64,000 nucleotides of DNA from Stenotrophomonas sp. BIGb0135 (GCF_024810105.1 NZ_JANUDX010000005.1:62001-126000); one strand, 5' to 3'; positions 44,879 through 54,882 are shown, counted from the stretch's first letter. The notes: generated by a model not told the origin, from the letters alone. A program made the numbers and translations.

Positions 44879-45556
44879 TCAGGCGGCGTCGGGCTGGTGT
44901 TCCGGGCGCGCGGCGTCGAAGGCTGGCAGGGCCAGGCAGGCCGCGTCGATCCGGGCCAGGGTCGGGTACGGCGCCATGTCCACGTTGAAGCGCCGCGCGT
45001 TGTACAGCTGCGGCACCAGGCAGCAGTCGGCCAGGCCGGGGCTGTCGCCGTGGCAGAAGCGCCCGGTATCGACCGATTCGACCAGCATCCGTTCCATGGC
45101 CTCGAAGCCCACCTGCATCCAGTGCCGGGTCCAGTCGTCGCGCTCGGGCTGCGGCACGCTCCAGGTATCGCTGAAGAACTGCATCACCCGCAGGTTGTTG
45201 AGCGGGTGGATGTCGCAGGCCAGCAGTTGCGCCAGCGCACGCACCCGCGCCCGCCCGGCGGCATCGTCGGGCAGCAGCGCCGGCAGCGGGAACACCTCGT
45301 CCAGGTAGTCCAGGATCGCCATCGACTGGTGCAGCACCTGGCCGTCATGCCGCAGCGTGGGCACCAGTTCCTGCGGGTTGAGCGCGGCGTAGCCTTCACT
45401 GTGCTGCTGGCCACCGTCGCGCAGCAGGTGCACCGGGGTGATCCGGTACGGCAGCTGCTTGAGGTTCAACCCGATCCGCACGCGATAGGCCGCGCTGGAC
45501 CGCCAGTAGCTGAACAGTTCGATCGCGGTGTCTGCGCTGGCGACGGTGGCGTTCAG
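44879..45556 (-). CDS. maiA: Maleylacetoacetate isomerase (zeta-class glutathione transferase)
   Basis: This approximately 225-residue protein isomerises maleylacetoacetate in tyrosine/homogentisate degradation. The glutathione-site signature SYWRSSAAYRVRIGLNLK and the C-terminal GDSPGLADCCLVPQLYNARRFNVDM are diagnostic. The frame has no ATG, GTG or TTG before the conserved ELFSYWRSS. The given start is a CTG that overlaps the fahA stop (CTGA); an ATC seven codons before SYW is another option. The exact start is therefore uncertain, though the gene is clearly intact. It is coupled to fahA upstream. Confidence 0.85.
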   Translation of the reverse strand: MNATVASADTAIELFSYWRSSAAYRVRIGLNLKQLPYRITPVHLLRDGGQQHSEGYAALNPQELVPTLRHDGQVLHQSMAILDYLDEVFPLPALLPDDAAGRARVRALAQLLACDIHPLNNLRVMQFFSDTWSVPQPERDDWTRHWMQVGFEAMERMLVESVDTGRFCHGDSPGLADCCLVPQLYNARRFNVDMAPYPTLARIDAACLALPAFDAARPEHQPDAA

Positions 45557-46542
45557 GGCTTGGCGGCCTGTTCGATGCGCTGCTCGATGGCCCCGAAGAT
45601 GCTCTCGCCGGCGGCGTCGAGCATTTCGATACGGACCACGTCGCCGAAGGACATGAACGGCGTGCTCGGCTTGCCGTCGCGGAGGGTTTCCACGGTGCGC
45701 TGCTCGGCGAAGCACGAGGCCCCCTTGCTGGTGTCCTCGTTGGCGATGGTGCCCGAGCCGACGATCGCACCGGCGCCCAGCGGGCGGGTCTTGGCCGCAT
45801 GCGCGACCAGCTGGGCGAAGTTGAACTGCATGTCCACGCCGGCTTCCGGGGCGCCAAACCATTCGCCATTGATATGGGTCAGCAGCGGCAGGTGCACCTT
45901 GCTGTCCTGCCAGGCCTCGCCCAGCTCATCGGGGGTGACGAATACCGGCGACAGCGCCGAGCGCGGCTTGGACTGCAGGAAGCCGAAGCCCTTGGCCAGC
46001 TCGCCCGGGATGAGGTTGCGCAGCGAGACGTCGTTGACCAGGCCGACCAGCTGGATGTGGCCGGCGGCCTGTTCCGGGGTCGCCGCCATCGGCACGTCGT
46101 CGGTGACCACCACGATCTCCGCCTCCAGGTCGATGCCGTACTCCTCGCTGACCACCTTGACCGCGTCGCGCGGGCCGTAGAACCCGGCGCTGGTGGCCTG
46201 GTACATCAGCGGGTCGGTGTAGAAGCTTTCCGGCACCTCGGCGCCACGGGCACGGCGCACGCGCGCCACGTGCGGCAGGTAGGCGCTGCCGTCCACGAAC
46301 TCATACGCCCGCGGCAGCGGCGCGGCCAGCGCCTGCAGGTCGATGTCGAACACGCCGTCGGCGCTGCCATCGTTGAGCGATTCGTACAGCGCGTTCAGGC
46401 GCGGCGCCAGGTGGCTCCAGTCTTCCAGCGCCTGCTGCAGGGTGGTGGCGATGCCGGTGGCGCGCACGCCATGGCGCAGGTCGCGCGAGACCACGATCAG
46501 GGTGCCGTCGCGGCCGCCTTCCTTCAAAGAACCAAGCTTCAT
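45553..46542 (-). CDS. fahA: Fumarylacetoacetate hydrolase family protein
   Basis: This 329-residue protein carries out the final cleavage of fumarylacetoacetate to fumarate and acetoacetate. FYTDPLMYQATSAGFYGPRDAVKV, EYGIDLEAEIVVVTDDVPM (metal-binding Glu/Asp) and NDVSLRNLIPGELAKGFGFLQSKPRSALSPVFVTPDELG are characteristic. MKLGSLKEG was chosen as the start, because the preceding in-frame 15 residues are not conserved. With maiA it forms a two-gene tyrosine catabolic operon. The acetoacetate produced could be activated by ScoAB. Confidence 0.9.
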   Translation of the reverse strand: MKLGSLKEGGRDGTLIVVSRDLRHGVRATGIATTLQQALEDWSHLAPRLNALYESLNDGSADGVFDIDLQALAAPLPRAYEFVDGSAYLPHVARVRRARGAEVPESFYTDPLMYQATSAGFYGPRDAVKVVSEEYGIDLEAEIVVVTDDVPMAATPEQAAGHIQLVGLVNDVSLRNLIPGELAKGFGFLQSKPRSALSPVFVTPDELGEAWQDSKVHLPLLTHINGEWFGAPEAGVDMQFNFAQLVAHAAKTRPLGAGAIVGSGTIANEDTSKGASCFAEQRTVETLRDGKPSTPFMSFGDVVRIEMLDAAGESIFGAIEQRIEQAAKP

Positions 46543-47026
46543 GGGTGGGTATCCGGGATCGCGAAAATAGGTTTCAAGTGTAATCAAATGCGCGACACGG
46601 TCACCAGCTGCACCGCCGCATCGCCCACCCTAAAGCATCCTTGCCGCTGCCGGCGACCTGCCCCGTCGCGCCGCGGGCCCCTGCCAGGCCCGTCCCGCCA
46701 TGCATGGCGTGGATCCCGGCGCCTGGCGCCCTCGGCCAAACTGAACAGGGGCATTTGGTAGGGATCTCAACTATCCGTTAGACTATGCGGGTCTGCAGCG
46801 GCCGTCCGTTTCCCTTCGGGATCGCCGGCGATATGGATCAACGATCCGTCGCCCGCCCCCACTCCGACGCCATTCGTCATGCATTCCAGTCTGCGCACCG
46901 CGCCGGCTGCACCCAATTCTCGCAGCGCGGTTCACGGGAACGCTCCGAGTCAGCCGATCACATTCTGATCTGCCTCGCGTCTGGCCATTCGGTCTGGCGT
47001 TACCTTGTCTTTGGAGCTTCCACCCG
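46543..47026. other. 484-bp intergenic region upstream of rhlE, long 5' leader
   Basis: The half near fahA should hold its promoter. A palindrome CGCCATG / CATGGCG lies at 46696-46709. After the promoter at 46755-46784 about 235 bases lead to the rhlE start with no convincing ORF. GATGGATCAACGATCC-like partial repeats and a pyrimidine-rich stretch are visible, but no known riboregulator. Confidence 0.5.
46755..46784 (+). promoter_or_regulatory. Probable sigma70 promoter of rhlE
   Basis: TTGGTA and TAGACT are separated by 18 bp in a locally AT-rich pocket. Transcription from here would give a leader of about 235 nt. Confidence 0.5.
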
Positions 47027-48427
47027 ATGTCTTTTGAATCCCTGGGCCTTGCCCCGTTCCTGCTGCGCGCGTTGTCCGAGCAGGGCTACGATACCCCCAC
47101 CCCGATCCAGGAACAGGCGATCCCGCTGGCCCTGGAAGGTCGCGACCTGCTCGCCGGCGCGCAGACCGGTACCGGCAAGACCGCCGCCTTCGGCCTGCCG
47201 CTGCTGCAGCACCTGGGCACCAACCCGCAGGCCGTCAACGGCCCGCGCAAGCCGCGTGCGCTGGTGCTGGCCCCTACCCGCGAACTGGCCACCCAGGTGC
47301 ATGACAGCCTGCGCGGCTACAGCAAGTACCTGCGCATCCCGAGCGCCTGCATCTACGGCGGCGTCGGCATGGGCAACCAGTTCGACGTGCTGCGCCGTGG
47401 CGTGGACCTGCTGGTGGCCTGCCCGGGCCGCCTGATCGATCACATCGAGCGTCGCAGCGTCGACCTGTCCGGCATCGAGATCCTGGTGCTGGACGAAGCC
47501 GACCGCATGCTCGACATGGGCTTCCTGCCGTCGATCAAGAAGATCCTGGCCAAGCTGCCGCGCCAGAACCGCCAGACCCTGCTGTTCTCGGCCACCTTCG
47601 AAGAGAGCATCAAGCAGCTGGCCCTGGAGTTCATGCGCGATCCGGCGCAGATCCAGGTGACCCCGAAGAACACCGTCGCCGAGACCATCACCCACCGCGT
47701 GCATCCGGTCGATGGCGCGCGCAAGCGCGAACTGCTGCTGCACCTGCTGGCCCAGGACAGCCGCGAGCAGACCCTGGTGTTCGGCCGTACCAAGCACGGC
47801 TGCGACAAGCTGGCCATGTTCCTGGACAAGTCCGGCATCAAGACCGCGGCGATCCACGGCAACAAGAGCCAGGGCCAGCGCCTGCGCGCCCTGGGCGACT
47901 TCAAGGCCGGCCGGGTGACCGTGCTGGTGGCGACCGACATCGCCGCGCGCGGCATCGACATCAACGAGCTGCCGAAGGTCATCAACTACGACCTGCCGAT
48001 GGTGGCCGAGGATTACGTGCACCGCATCGGCCGTACCGGCCGTAACGGCTCGACCGGCCAGGCGATTTCGCTGGTGGCGCAGGACGAAGCCAAGCTGCTG
48101 CGCCAGATCGTGCGCCTGCTCGACAAGGACATGGACATCCGCGACGTGCCGGGCTTCGAGCCGCAGACCCCGATCCGCTGGGGCAACAGCGCGCCGGGCA
48201 AGGCCGAAGTGCCGGGCGGCGATCGTTCGCCGCGCAAGCACGCGCGTCGCCCGCACGCCGAGGGCCCGCGCCACGCCCATGCCGGTCCGAAGAAGACCGG
48301 CGGCGGCCAGCGTGATGGTGCCGGTCGCGGTGCGCCGCGCGGCGGCCAGCCGCAGGGCCAGCGCCGTGGCGGCGCCAATGCCGGCGGCGGCCGTGGCCAG
48401 GGCAGCGGCGGCGGTCGCGCCAGCTGA
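47027..48427 (+). CDS. rhlE: DEAD-box RNA helicase, RhlE-type
   Basis: This 466-residue ATP-dependent RNA helicase has the Q motif (TPIQEQAIPLAL), Walker A AQTGTGKT (45-52), PTRELATQ, DEAD in LVLDEADRMLDMGF, SAT, and HRIGRTGRNG. Residues about 372-466 form a disordered basic/Gly-rich tail (RRPHAEG, then repeated RGG-like units), typical of RhlE and used for RNA binding. It acts in ribosome assembly and RNA decay. A long leader and a strong terminator frame it. Confidence 0.92.
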   Translation: MSFESLGLAPFLLRALSEQGYDTPTPIQEQAIPLALEGRDLLAGAQTGTGKTAAFGLPLLQHLGTNPQAVNGPRKPRALVLAPTRELATQVHDSLRGYSKYLRIPSACIYGGVGMGNQFDVLRRGVDLLVACPGRLIDHIERRSVDLSGIEILVLDEADRMLDMGFLPSIKKILAKLPRQNRQTLLFSATFEESIKQLALEFMRDPAQIQVTPKNTVAETITHRVHPVDGARKRELLLHLLAQDSREQTLVFGRTKHGCDKLAMFLDKSGIKTAAIHGNKSQGQRLRALGDFKAGRVTVLVATDIAARGIDINELPKVINYDLPMVAEDYVHRIGRTGRNGSTGQAISLVAQDEAKLLRQIVRLLDKDMDIRDVPGFEPQTPIRWGNSAPGKAEVPGGDRSPRKHARRPHAEGPRHAHAGPKKTGGGQRDGAGRGAPRGGQPQGQRRGGANAGGGRGQGSGGGRAS

Positions 48428-48451
48428 TCCGTTCGCGGACCGGTTGAATTG

Positions 48452-48485
48452 AAAAGGGCGACGCATCTGCGTCGCCCTTTTTTTT
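48452..48485 (+). terminator. Rho-independent terminator after rhlE
   Basis: A 14-bp inverted repeat (AAAAGGGCGACGCA and its complement) with a 2-nt centre runs into eight T residues. Confidence 0.9.
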
Positions 48486-48501
48486 GGGTTTGCCTCCGGC
48501 C

Positions 48502-48830
48502 GTAGAGCCGACCGTTGGTCGGCTGCCCTTCGCCCGGCCGTAGAGCCGACCGTTGGTCGGCTGCCCGTCGTCCGGCCGTAGAGCCGACCGTTGGTCGGCT
48601 GCCCTTCGCCCGGGCGTAGAGCCGACCGTTGGTCGGCTGCCCTTCGCCCGGCCGTAGAGCCGACCGTTGGTCGGCTGCCCTTCGTCCGGGCGTAGAGCCG
48701 ACCGTTGGTCGGCTGCCGTTCGTTCGGGTGCTCCGATAGCCGACCAACGGTCGGCTCTACCAGGATTGCGATAGCCGACCAACGGTCGGCTCTACCCGGA
48801 TCGCGATAGCCGACCAACGGTCGGCTCTAC
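48502..48830. repeat. SMAG (GTAG-type REP) array, six direct and three inverted copies
   Basis: Six identical 23-bp palindromic units start at 48502, 48540, 48578, 48616, 48654 and 48692, exactly 38 bp apart. Each begins GTAG and folds as AGCCGACC / GGTCGGCT. Three copies in opposite orientation start at 48738, 48773 and 48808, exactly 35 bp apart. The 15-bp linkers are near-identical within the first group. The array fills the gap between rhlE and the convergent M14 peptidase gene. Units match the S. maltophilia SMAG family; no spacers of CRISPR type are present. Confidence 0.92.
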
Positions 48831-48846
48831 GGGGGCCGCCGTTGCC

Positions 48847-51429
48847 TTATCCGCGCGGCTTGGTCGGGTTGAGCTGGTTGCCGAAGAAGATCGCGTTCAA
48901 CAACAGGCGTTCGGTGCCATGCCAGTACTTGCGGTGGGCCGGGTCGTCAGCGAACAGCACCACGTTGCCCTGCCCCTGTGGCGACACCAGCAACCAGGCG
49001 CTGCCCGCAACGCGGCTGCGGTTGCTCTCGGACAGATAGCCATTGACGCGCGGCGTCTCGTCCACGCGCACCACCGTGGAGAACGGATTGCGACTCGGCT
49101 TGAAGCTGATGCCGTTTTCCTTGTTGATCGCCAGTTGCGTGCGCGGCAGGCCGAAGCCGAGCGGGTGGCTGGTGTCCACGTCCGCGCTGAGGATGTTGCC
49201 GCTGACCCGCTCGATCGCGGCAATGTCGCGCTGGTCGCCGAAGGCACGGCGTGCGCTGTCCGGTTGCTTCTCCTCTTCACCGAGGCTTTCCTCGGCCAGC
49301 TTCTGTTCGATCGCCCAGCGCGCGGCGGTGCCGTAGGTGACCAGCGAGCCGCCGGCGTTGATCCAGCGCTTCAGCGCCGCCACCGCGGTGGCGTCCACCC
49401 CGGCGTAGGTGCCGCCGGCCAGCACGATGGTGGTGTAACGATCCAGCGCGACCTTGCCCAGTTGGGCCGGGTCGAGCTTGCTGGCCGGCAGCTGCACCTG
49501 CTGGTCGAGCACGAACCAGGCCGAGCCGATCTCGGTGGCGCTGACACCCTCGCCCATCACCAGCGCCACCGCCGGTTTGCGCAGCGACCTCACGCTGTCG
49601 CTGCCCAGGTCGATGCCGCTGCGGCTCTGCCCGCTGGCCAGGGCATGCACGCGCACGCCGCTGCTGCGGGCGGCGTCATCCACGGCAGCGAGCAACGCCG
49701 CCCCGGCCAGTGGCTGGCCGGCTACCGGGATCACCACGCTGCCCCGCGCGAAGGATTGCTCGCCCTCGGCAGTCGCGGCGGTGAACGGCTGGAACGCCGC
49801 GCGGGTAAGCAAGCCGCGTGCCTGCAGGGCGTACAGCGCGCGGCTGGCGTTGTAGTCGCGCCAGTCCAGCACATACGCATAGCCGGCCTGGCCCCCCACT
49901 ACCCCGCCCTGCGCGGGCGCCAGGGCACTGACCCGAGCGCCGCCGGCGATGCGGCTGCGGCTGCCGGCGAAGGCCACGCCGTAGGCCGGTGCGATCGCAT
50001 AGGAGGTGCTGCCGTAGAACACGTCGCCCTTGATCGGCGGCGTGTCGGCGAAGATCGAATGGACCAGCCGGAACTGCGGCTGCGCGGTGGGCACCACGTA
50101 GGCGCTGCCCGGTTCGAAGCGCTGGCCATCCACCGTCACCGCAGCGCTCAACGCTTCCACGGTGATCTGGTGCTGCAGCAGCAGGTCCAGCAGCTTGGCA
50201 GTGAGCCCGGGATCGTGCGCATCGCCGAACACGAACGCCTTGACCGGCTGCTGGCCCGCCTGCTTCAGCGCGGACTGGAAGAAGTCCTTCTGCAGCTTGA
50301 GCAGGCCGCTGCGCTCGGTCACCGCGCCGCGGATCGTCCCCAGGCCGGTAGCGACCTGGTTGCGGATGGTGAACGGGAAGGTCAGCAGGCCATTCACCGA
50401 TTCCTGCACGCGGCCTCGCGAGCTGGCCTGCTCGACGGTCACCCCGACCGCGCCGTGGAAGTCCGGATAGGTGGAGCCGTACACCGGCGAGAAATTGTCG
50501 AAGTTCTCGCCGGTGTAGTACAGCGAGCCCAGCGCGTCCAGCGCCTGCGCGTGGTACTTGGCCAGGGTCTTGTTGAACGCGTACGACGATGCCGGCAGCA
50601 GCGGGCTGTGCATGCTCGCCGGCGACGGTTCGAAGTAGTAGGTGCTGTCCTTGCCCATCTCGTGGAAGTCGATCTGGACGTTGGGGTACCAGCGGTGGAA
50701 GTAGGCGATCTTCGGCCGCGTGTCCTGCTGGGTGAGGGCCAGCCAGTCGCGGTTGAGGTCGGTGAAATAGTGATTGGTGCGGCCTTGCGGGAACGGCTCG
50801 ACATGTTCCTTGTCGGCCGGATCGGCCGAGGCCGGTGAGGAGGCATACGCGTTGTGCCAGCTCGCCGCGCGGTCGCGCCCGTCCGGGTTCTGCGCCGGGT
50901 CGAACAGCACCACCGCCTGCTGCAGCCACTGCGCGGTATCGGCGCTGCGGCTGGCCACCAGGTAGTAGGCGGTCAGCAGCGCGGCTTCGCCGCTGGAGGT
51001 TTCGTTGCCGTGCACGCTGTAGCCCAGCCACACCACCACCGGGCTGCTGCCGGCCGCGCTCAGCGGTTGCGCCGGGTCGGCCAGGGTGACGTGCTGGCGG
51101 CGCAGGGTCTCCAGCTGCTGCAGGTTCTGCGCCGAGGTGATGGTGGCGATCAGCAGCGGGCGACCTTCGTAGCTGCTGCCGATGCGCTCGACCTTGATCT
51201 TGTCCGAGTGTCTGGCCAGTTCGTCGAAGTAGGCCACGAGCTGGTCATGCCGGGTATAGCGGCTGCCGATCTCGTAGCCGAGAAACTGCTGTGGGGTGGG
51301 AATGGACGGATCGAAATCGCCGCCCTGCGGAAAGAAATACGCGCTCTGCGCGAACGCCGGCGCTGCCAGCAACCACAACGACCCCACCAGCCAGCGGATG
51401 GGACGTGACACGAGACGATGCAAGGACAC
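48847..51429 (-). CDS. M14-family zinc carboxypeptidase, exported
   Basis: This protein has about 860 residues. A signal peptide (RPIRWLVGSLWLLAAPAFA) precedes QSAYFFPQGGDFDPSIPTP. The M14 metal-binding HxxE is GYSVHGNETSSGEAALL (H140, E143), and the distal zinc His lies in VQIDFHEMGKDSTYYFEP. A long C-terminal region (about 400-860) includes a glutamine-amidotransferase-like fold segment, as in other large bacterial M14 proteins. The GTG start has GGGGAA 8 bases upstream; an ATG ten codons earlier is an alternative. It lies 60 bp after a TonB receptor gene and probably digests peptides for that uptake route. Confidence 0.87.
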   Translation of the reverse strand: MSLHRLVSRPIRWLVGSLWLLAAPAFAQSAYFFPQGGDFDPSIPTPQQFLGYEIGSRYTRHDQLVAYFDELARHSDKIKVERIGSSYEGRPLLIATITSAQNLQQLETLRRQHVTLADPAQPLSAAGSSPVVVWLGYSVHGNETSSGEAALLTAYYLVASRSADTAQWLQQAVVLFDPAQNPDGRDRAASWHNAYASSPASADPADKEHVEPFPQGRTNHYFTDLNRDWLALTQQDTRPKIAYFHRWYPNVQIDFHEMGKDSTYYFEPSPASMHSPLLPASSYAFNKTLAKYHAQALDALGSLYYTGENFDNFSPVYGSTYPDFHGAVGVTVEQASSRGRVQESVNGLLTFPFTIRNQVATGLGTIRGAVTERSGLLKLQKDFFQSALKQAGQQPVKAFVFGDAHDPGLTAKLLDLLLQHQITVEALSAAVTVDGQRFEPGSAYVVPTAQPQFRLVHSIFADTPPIKGDVFYGSTSYAIAPAYGVAFAGSRSRIAGGARVSALAPAQGGVVGGQAGYAYVLDWRDYNASRALYALQARGLLTRAAFQPFTAATAEGEQSFARGSVVIPVAGQPLAGAALLAAVDDAARSSGVRVHALASGQSRSGIDLGSDSVRSLRKPAVALVMGEGVSATEIGSAWFVLDQQVQLPASKLDPAQLGKVALDRYTTIVLAGGTYAGVDATAVAALKRWINAGGSLVTYGTAARWAIEQKLAEESLGEEEKQPDSARRAFGDQRDIAAIERVSGNILSADVDTSHPLGFGLPRTQLAINKENGISFKPSRNPFSTVVRVDETPRVNGYLSESNRSRVAGSAWLLVSPQGQGNVVLFADDPAHRKYWHGTERLLLNAIFFGNQLNPTKPRG

Positions 51430-51488
51430 AGCAATTCCCCATGGAACGGGGGCCGGCATCGCGGCCGGCCCCGTTGGATACAAAGGAG

Positions 51489-54140
51489 TTAGAAGCGGTA
51501 GTCGAAACCGACGGTGAAGTAGCGCCCGCGCAGGTCGTACTGGCTGAAGTCGTACGGCGCGCGGATGCCCGGGAAGGACGCGTCGTACGGCGGTTCCTCG
51601 TCGGCCAGGTTCTGGATCTTGGCGTACACGGTCAGCTTGTCGATGCCGGTGTAGCCCAGGTACAGATCGAACTGGCTGTAGGAATCCACGCGGTCCTGCA
51701 CGGCGGTAGCGGCCGCGCTGGCCTTCTGGTCGTAACCGCTGGTGTAGTACCAGGTGAGCGCGGTGCGGAAGTCGCCGTAGCTCCAGTCCAGGCTGGTGGT
51801 GGCCTTGTTCTTGGGCAGCGTGGCGCCGAGGTTGCTGCCGGCGTAATCCACCAGCGGGCCGCCGACCACGGTGGGACGGCTGTAGTTGCGTACGTGGGTG
51901 AAGGCGCTGCTGAGCGCGAAGTCGCCGGCGCGCTCGGTCGGGAAGCGCTGGCGCAGTTCCACGTCGATGCCGGAGGTCTTCAGCTCGCTCAGGTTCTGGT
52001 AGCGGTTGTAGACGGCCAGCAGCTTGCCACGCTCATCGCGCAGCACCGCGCCGGGGACGTCGTCGGTGACCAGGGTCTGGGTGTTGTTGGTGCCGACCAG
52101 GTTTTCCAGCTCGATGCGGTAGTAGTCAACGCTCAGGCTGGTGTTGGACCACGGCGAGAGCACGATGCCCGCGTTGAAGCTCTTGGTGCGCTCGGGCTTG
52201 AGGTCGTTGTTGCCGACGGTGAAGAAGGTCGGGTTCTGGCGCGAGCCCGGCACGTCCGGATCGCGCGGATCGATCACGCTGCCGTAGGCGATGCTGGTGC
52301 TGTTGGAGTTCTCCGACAGCGACGGCGCACGGAAGCCCTTGGAGGCGGCCGCACGCACCAGCAGGATGTCCCACGGCTGCCAGCGCAGGCTCAGCTTGGG
52401 CGAGAACGCGTCGCCGAAATCGCTGTAATGGTCGGCGCGCGCGGCGGCCTGCAGTTCCAGGCGCTCGGCCAGCGGCACGTTGACTTCGGCATAGGCGGCG
52501 GTGACCTTGCGCTCACCATGCACTTCGGCGATGGCCGGGCGGATCTGCAGGCCGGCGTCGATCTGCCAGGGATTGTTCGAATCGAGCTTTTCGCGGCGCC
52601 ATTCGGCACCGGCGGCAAAGCCGATCTCACCGGCCCAGGTACGGCCCAGGGCCCCGGAGATCTTCGCATCCACGCCCTGCAGCACCGACTCGGCCGGGCG
52701 CAGCGTGCTGATGTTGATCGCGTTGAGCACGTCCGGGGAGGTGGCCGCCGGATTGAGCAGGTTGTAGCTGCCGCTGGCCAACGCATCGGCCAGTGCGTAC
52801 CGGTTGGCGAAGCCGCCGGATACGGTTTCCCGCTCGCTGCTGCGCGCACCGAACGCGCCCACTTCCCAATCCCAGTCCTGCAGGCTGCCGCGCAGCCCGA
52901 CCAGGCCGCGGTAGGCCTGCGAGCGGTTGGTCTTGATCGTCGCGCCGAGGTTGAAGAACGTGTACTCGATCGGCACCGCGCGGCCGTACGGATTGTAGGG
53001 GCTGCTGGCCGGCAGGTTGGAGGAGACCGGCTCGGCCAGGCCGGTGTCGGCGTTGAGCGCGAAGCGACCGCTTTCCAGGGTGAAGAACGGACTGCTGCCG
53101 AACCAGGACACGCCCTTGATGTCGCTGTAGAGCACTTCACCGAAGGCTTCCACGTTGTCGTTCACCTTGAAGGTGCCATTGACGTAGGCCTGGTAGCGCT
53201 TGGTCGAGGGAATCAGCGTGGTGTACGGGGCCTGGTTGAAACCGCAGGTGTTGCCGGCCAGGCCATCGATCGGCGCGCTGGCCACCAGCGTGGTGCCTTC
53301 CGGGCAGTTGCCGTTGGCATCGAGCATCGGCACCGAGGTGCCGTTGACCAGATAGCGCGCGCCCTTGGCCGACCAACCGTTCCAGCGCCCGCCGGGTTTG
53401 TCGGTGTAGATGCCGGACTTGGTCAGGTCGCGCTGGTCCTGGTCCAGGCGCTCGCGGTTGTAGCCTTCCAGGCTGACCAGGATGTTGTAGCCGTCGGTGT
53501 CCAGGTCGCCGATGCCACCAATGAACTTGAGCGTCTGCTCATCCAGCCCGCCCTGGTCGGCGGTGCCCAGACTGCCACCGAGTTCGGCGCCCTGGAAGTT
53601 CTGCCGGGTGATGATGTTGACCACCCCGGCGACCGCGTCGGAGCCGTACACGGCCGAGGCGCCGTCCTTGAGCACTTCGATGCGCTCCACGGCCACCAGC
53701 GGCAGTGCGTTGAGGTTGACGAAGGTGTCCGACAGGCCCCCGGCCGGGAAGCCATAGTTGGCCAGGCGGCGGCCGTTGAGCAGCACCAGCGTGTTCTTCT
53801 GCGACAAGCCGCGCAGGCCGATGCCGGCCGAGCCGGAGGCCCAGCCATTGTTGGTGGTCTCGTTGTTGGCGTTGCCGGTGTTGGCCGAGATCGAGCGCAG
53901 CACGTCGGCGACGGTGGCCTTGCCGGTCTCCTCCAGCTGCTGGCGACCGATCACCTGCACCGGGTTGGCCGACTCGGTATCGGTGCGCTTGATGTTGGAC
54001 CCGGTGACCCGCACGGCGGCGAGGGTCTTGCTGTCGCCGGCGGCATCGGCGGTTGCATCGGGGGCGGCATCGGCAAACGCAGGCAAAGGCGTAGCCAGAG
54101 CGGCGGAAAGCGCCGCTACAAGAAGGGTGTGCTTGGGCAT
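51489..54140 (-). CDS. TonB-dependent outer-membrane receptor
   Basis: This protein has about 883 residues. A signal peptide ends near ATPLPAFA. The plug domain includes [22 protein letters not shown] (TonB-box-like region), [17 protein letters not shown] and VNIITR. A 22-strand barrel ends in the classical aromatic terminus [10 protein letters not shown]. The ligand is not evident from sequence. The adjacent, co-oriented M14 peptidase suggests a peptide substrate. The start at [10 protein letters not shown] places the signal peptide correctly, whereas an upstream in-frame Met adds 18 non-signal residues. Confidence 0.92.
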   Translation of the reverse strand: MPKHTLLVAALSAALATPLPAFADAAPDATADAAGDSKTLAAVRVTGSNIKRTDTESANPVQVIGRQQLEETGKATVADVLRSISANTGNANNETTNNGWASGSAGIGLRGLSQKNTLVLLNGRRLANYGFPAGGLSDTFVNLNALPLVAVERIEVLKDGASAVYGSDAVAGVVNIITRQNFQGAELGGSLGTADQGGLDEQTLKFIGGIGDLDTDGYNILVSLEGYNRERLDQDQRDLTKSGIYTDKPGGRWNGWSAKGARYLVNGTSVPMLDANGNCPEGTTLVASAPIDGLAGNTCGFNQAPYTTLIPSTKRYQAYVNGTFKVNDNVEAFGEVLYSDIKGVSWFGSSPFFTLESGRFALNADTGLAEPVSSNLPASSPYNPYGRAVPIEYTFFNLGATIKTNRSQAYRGLVGLRGSLQDWDWEVGAFGARSSERETVSGGFANRYALADALASGSYNLLNPAATSPDVLNAINISTLRPAESVLQGVDAKISGALGRTWAGEIGFAAGAEWRREKLDSNNPWQIDAGLQIRPAIAEVHGERKVTAAYAEVNVPLAERLELQAAARADHYSDFGDAFSPKLSLRWQPWDILLVRAAASKGFRAPSLSENSNSTSIAYGSVIDPRDPDVPGSRQNPTFFTVGNNDLKPERTKSFNAGIVLSPWSNTSLSVDYYRIELENLVGTNNTQTLVTDDVPGAVLRDERGKLLAVYNRYQNLSELKTSGIDVELRQRFPTERAGDFALSSAFTHVRNYSRPTVVGGPLVDYAGSNLGATLPKNKATTSLDWSYGDFRTALTWYYTSGYDQKASAAATAVQDRVDSYSQFDLYLGYTGIDKLTVYAKIQNLADEEPPYDASFPGIRAPYDFSQYDLRGRYFTVGFDYRF

Positions 54141-54327
54141 GAACTTCAGTGGGGTGGTGGACGACGAGTTCCGCAGTAATCCATGCCTGGCCATGAACCG
54201 GCCAATAACATCTCTTCATACGGATATAAGAGAAACTACCATCTCTTCATCCGGATGGAAATGTTTACGTGAAGGCAGCCGGGCTGTTGGCGTCACCGCC
54301 GGGCGGGTCCACCAGTACAATGCGCCT

Positions 54328-54681
54328 ATGGAAATCTTCAAAGTCTTTACCCTCGAGGCCGCCCACCTCCTCCCCAACGTGCCGCCGGGCCACAAGTGCG
54401 CGCGCCTGCACGGGCACTCGTTCCGGGTGGAACTGAAGGTCGAGGGCGAGCCGGGCGAGCAGTCCGGCTGGATCATGGATTTCGGCGAGGTCAAAGCGGC
54501 CTTCCAGCCGATCTACGACCGCCTGGACCACCACTACCTCAACGACATCCCCGGGCTGGAAAATCCCACCAGCGAGCGCCTGGCGATCTGGATCTGGAAC
54601 GAGCTCAAGCCGGCCCTGCCGCAGCTGAGCGAAGTGACCGTGTACGAAACCTGCACCTCCGGCTGCCGCTACCGCGGCTGA
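54328..54681 (+). CDS. queD: 6-carboxytetrahydropterin synthase (QueD)
   Basis: This 117-residue enzyme of queuosine biosynthesis (or a pterin synthase relative) has the zinc ligands H13 (EAAHLLP), H28 and H30 (RLHGH). The catalytic Cys is C24 in [30 protein letters not shown] and the C-terminal [13 protein letters not shown] fit the QueD group. It is divergent from the TonB receptor gene and monocistronic. Confidence 0.92.
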   Translation: MEIFKVFTLEAAHLLPNVPPGHKCARLHGHSFRVELKVEGEPGEQSGWIMDFGEVKAAFQPIYDRLDHHYLNDIPGLENPTSERLAIWIWNELKPALPQLSEVTVYETCTSGCRYRG

Positions 54682-54824
54682 GCCGGCGGACCGTCACCAG
54701 TCCGGCCGGCAATGCCAGCCGCTGGCCGGCTCGCGCGCCCGCTGCACGCGGCGGGTCGCCCCACACACTTCGTTGATTTATAACGGGTTTTCCGGAAACC
54801 GGACCACAACTGGCAACAAGTTGT

Positions 54825-54865
54825 TGCAATGCAATATTTTCGGCGTATGCTGCATTGCATCAACG
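54825..54865. promoter_or_regulatory. Inverted repeat in the phasin promoter area
   Basis: CAATGCA and TGCATTG arms lie about 17 bp apart inside a locally AT-rich segment (GTTGCAATG ... CATTGCATC). The symmetrical layout suggests a regulator-binding site for the phasin gene; the identity of the regulator is unknown. Confidence 0.35.
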
Positions 54866-54882
54866 TTCTCGAGCCGTCCTCC

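Noticed and set aside
48502-48830. Regularly spaced palindromic repeats resembling a CRISPR array
   Set aside because: Linkers are short (15 or 12 bp) and nearly identical, the units are perfect palindromes with GTAG ends, part of the array is inverted, and no cas genes are present. It is a REP/SMAG array.
51291-54179. Long plus-strand open frame (962 codons) opposite the TonB receptor
   Set aside because: It shows no domains and mirrors codon bias of the receptor gene, which has a signal peptide, plug and terminal Phe.
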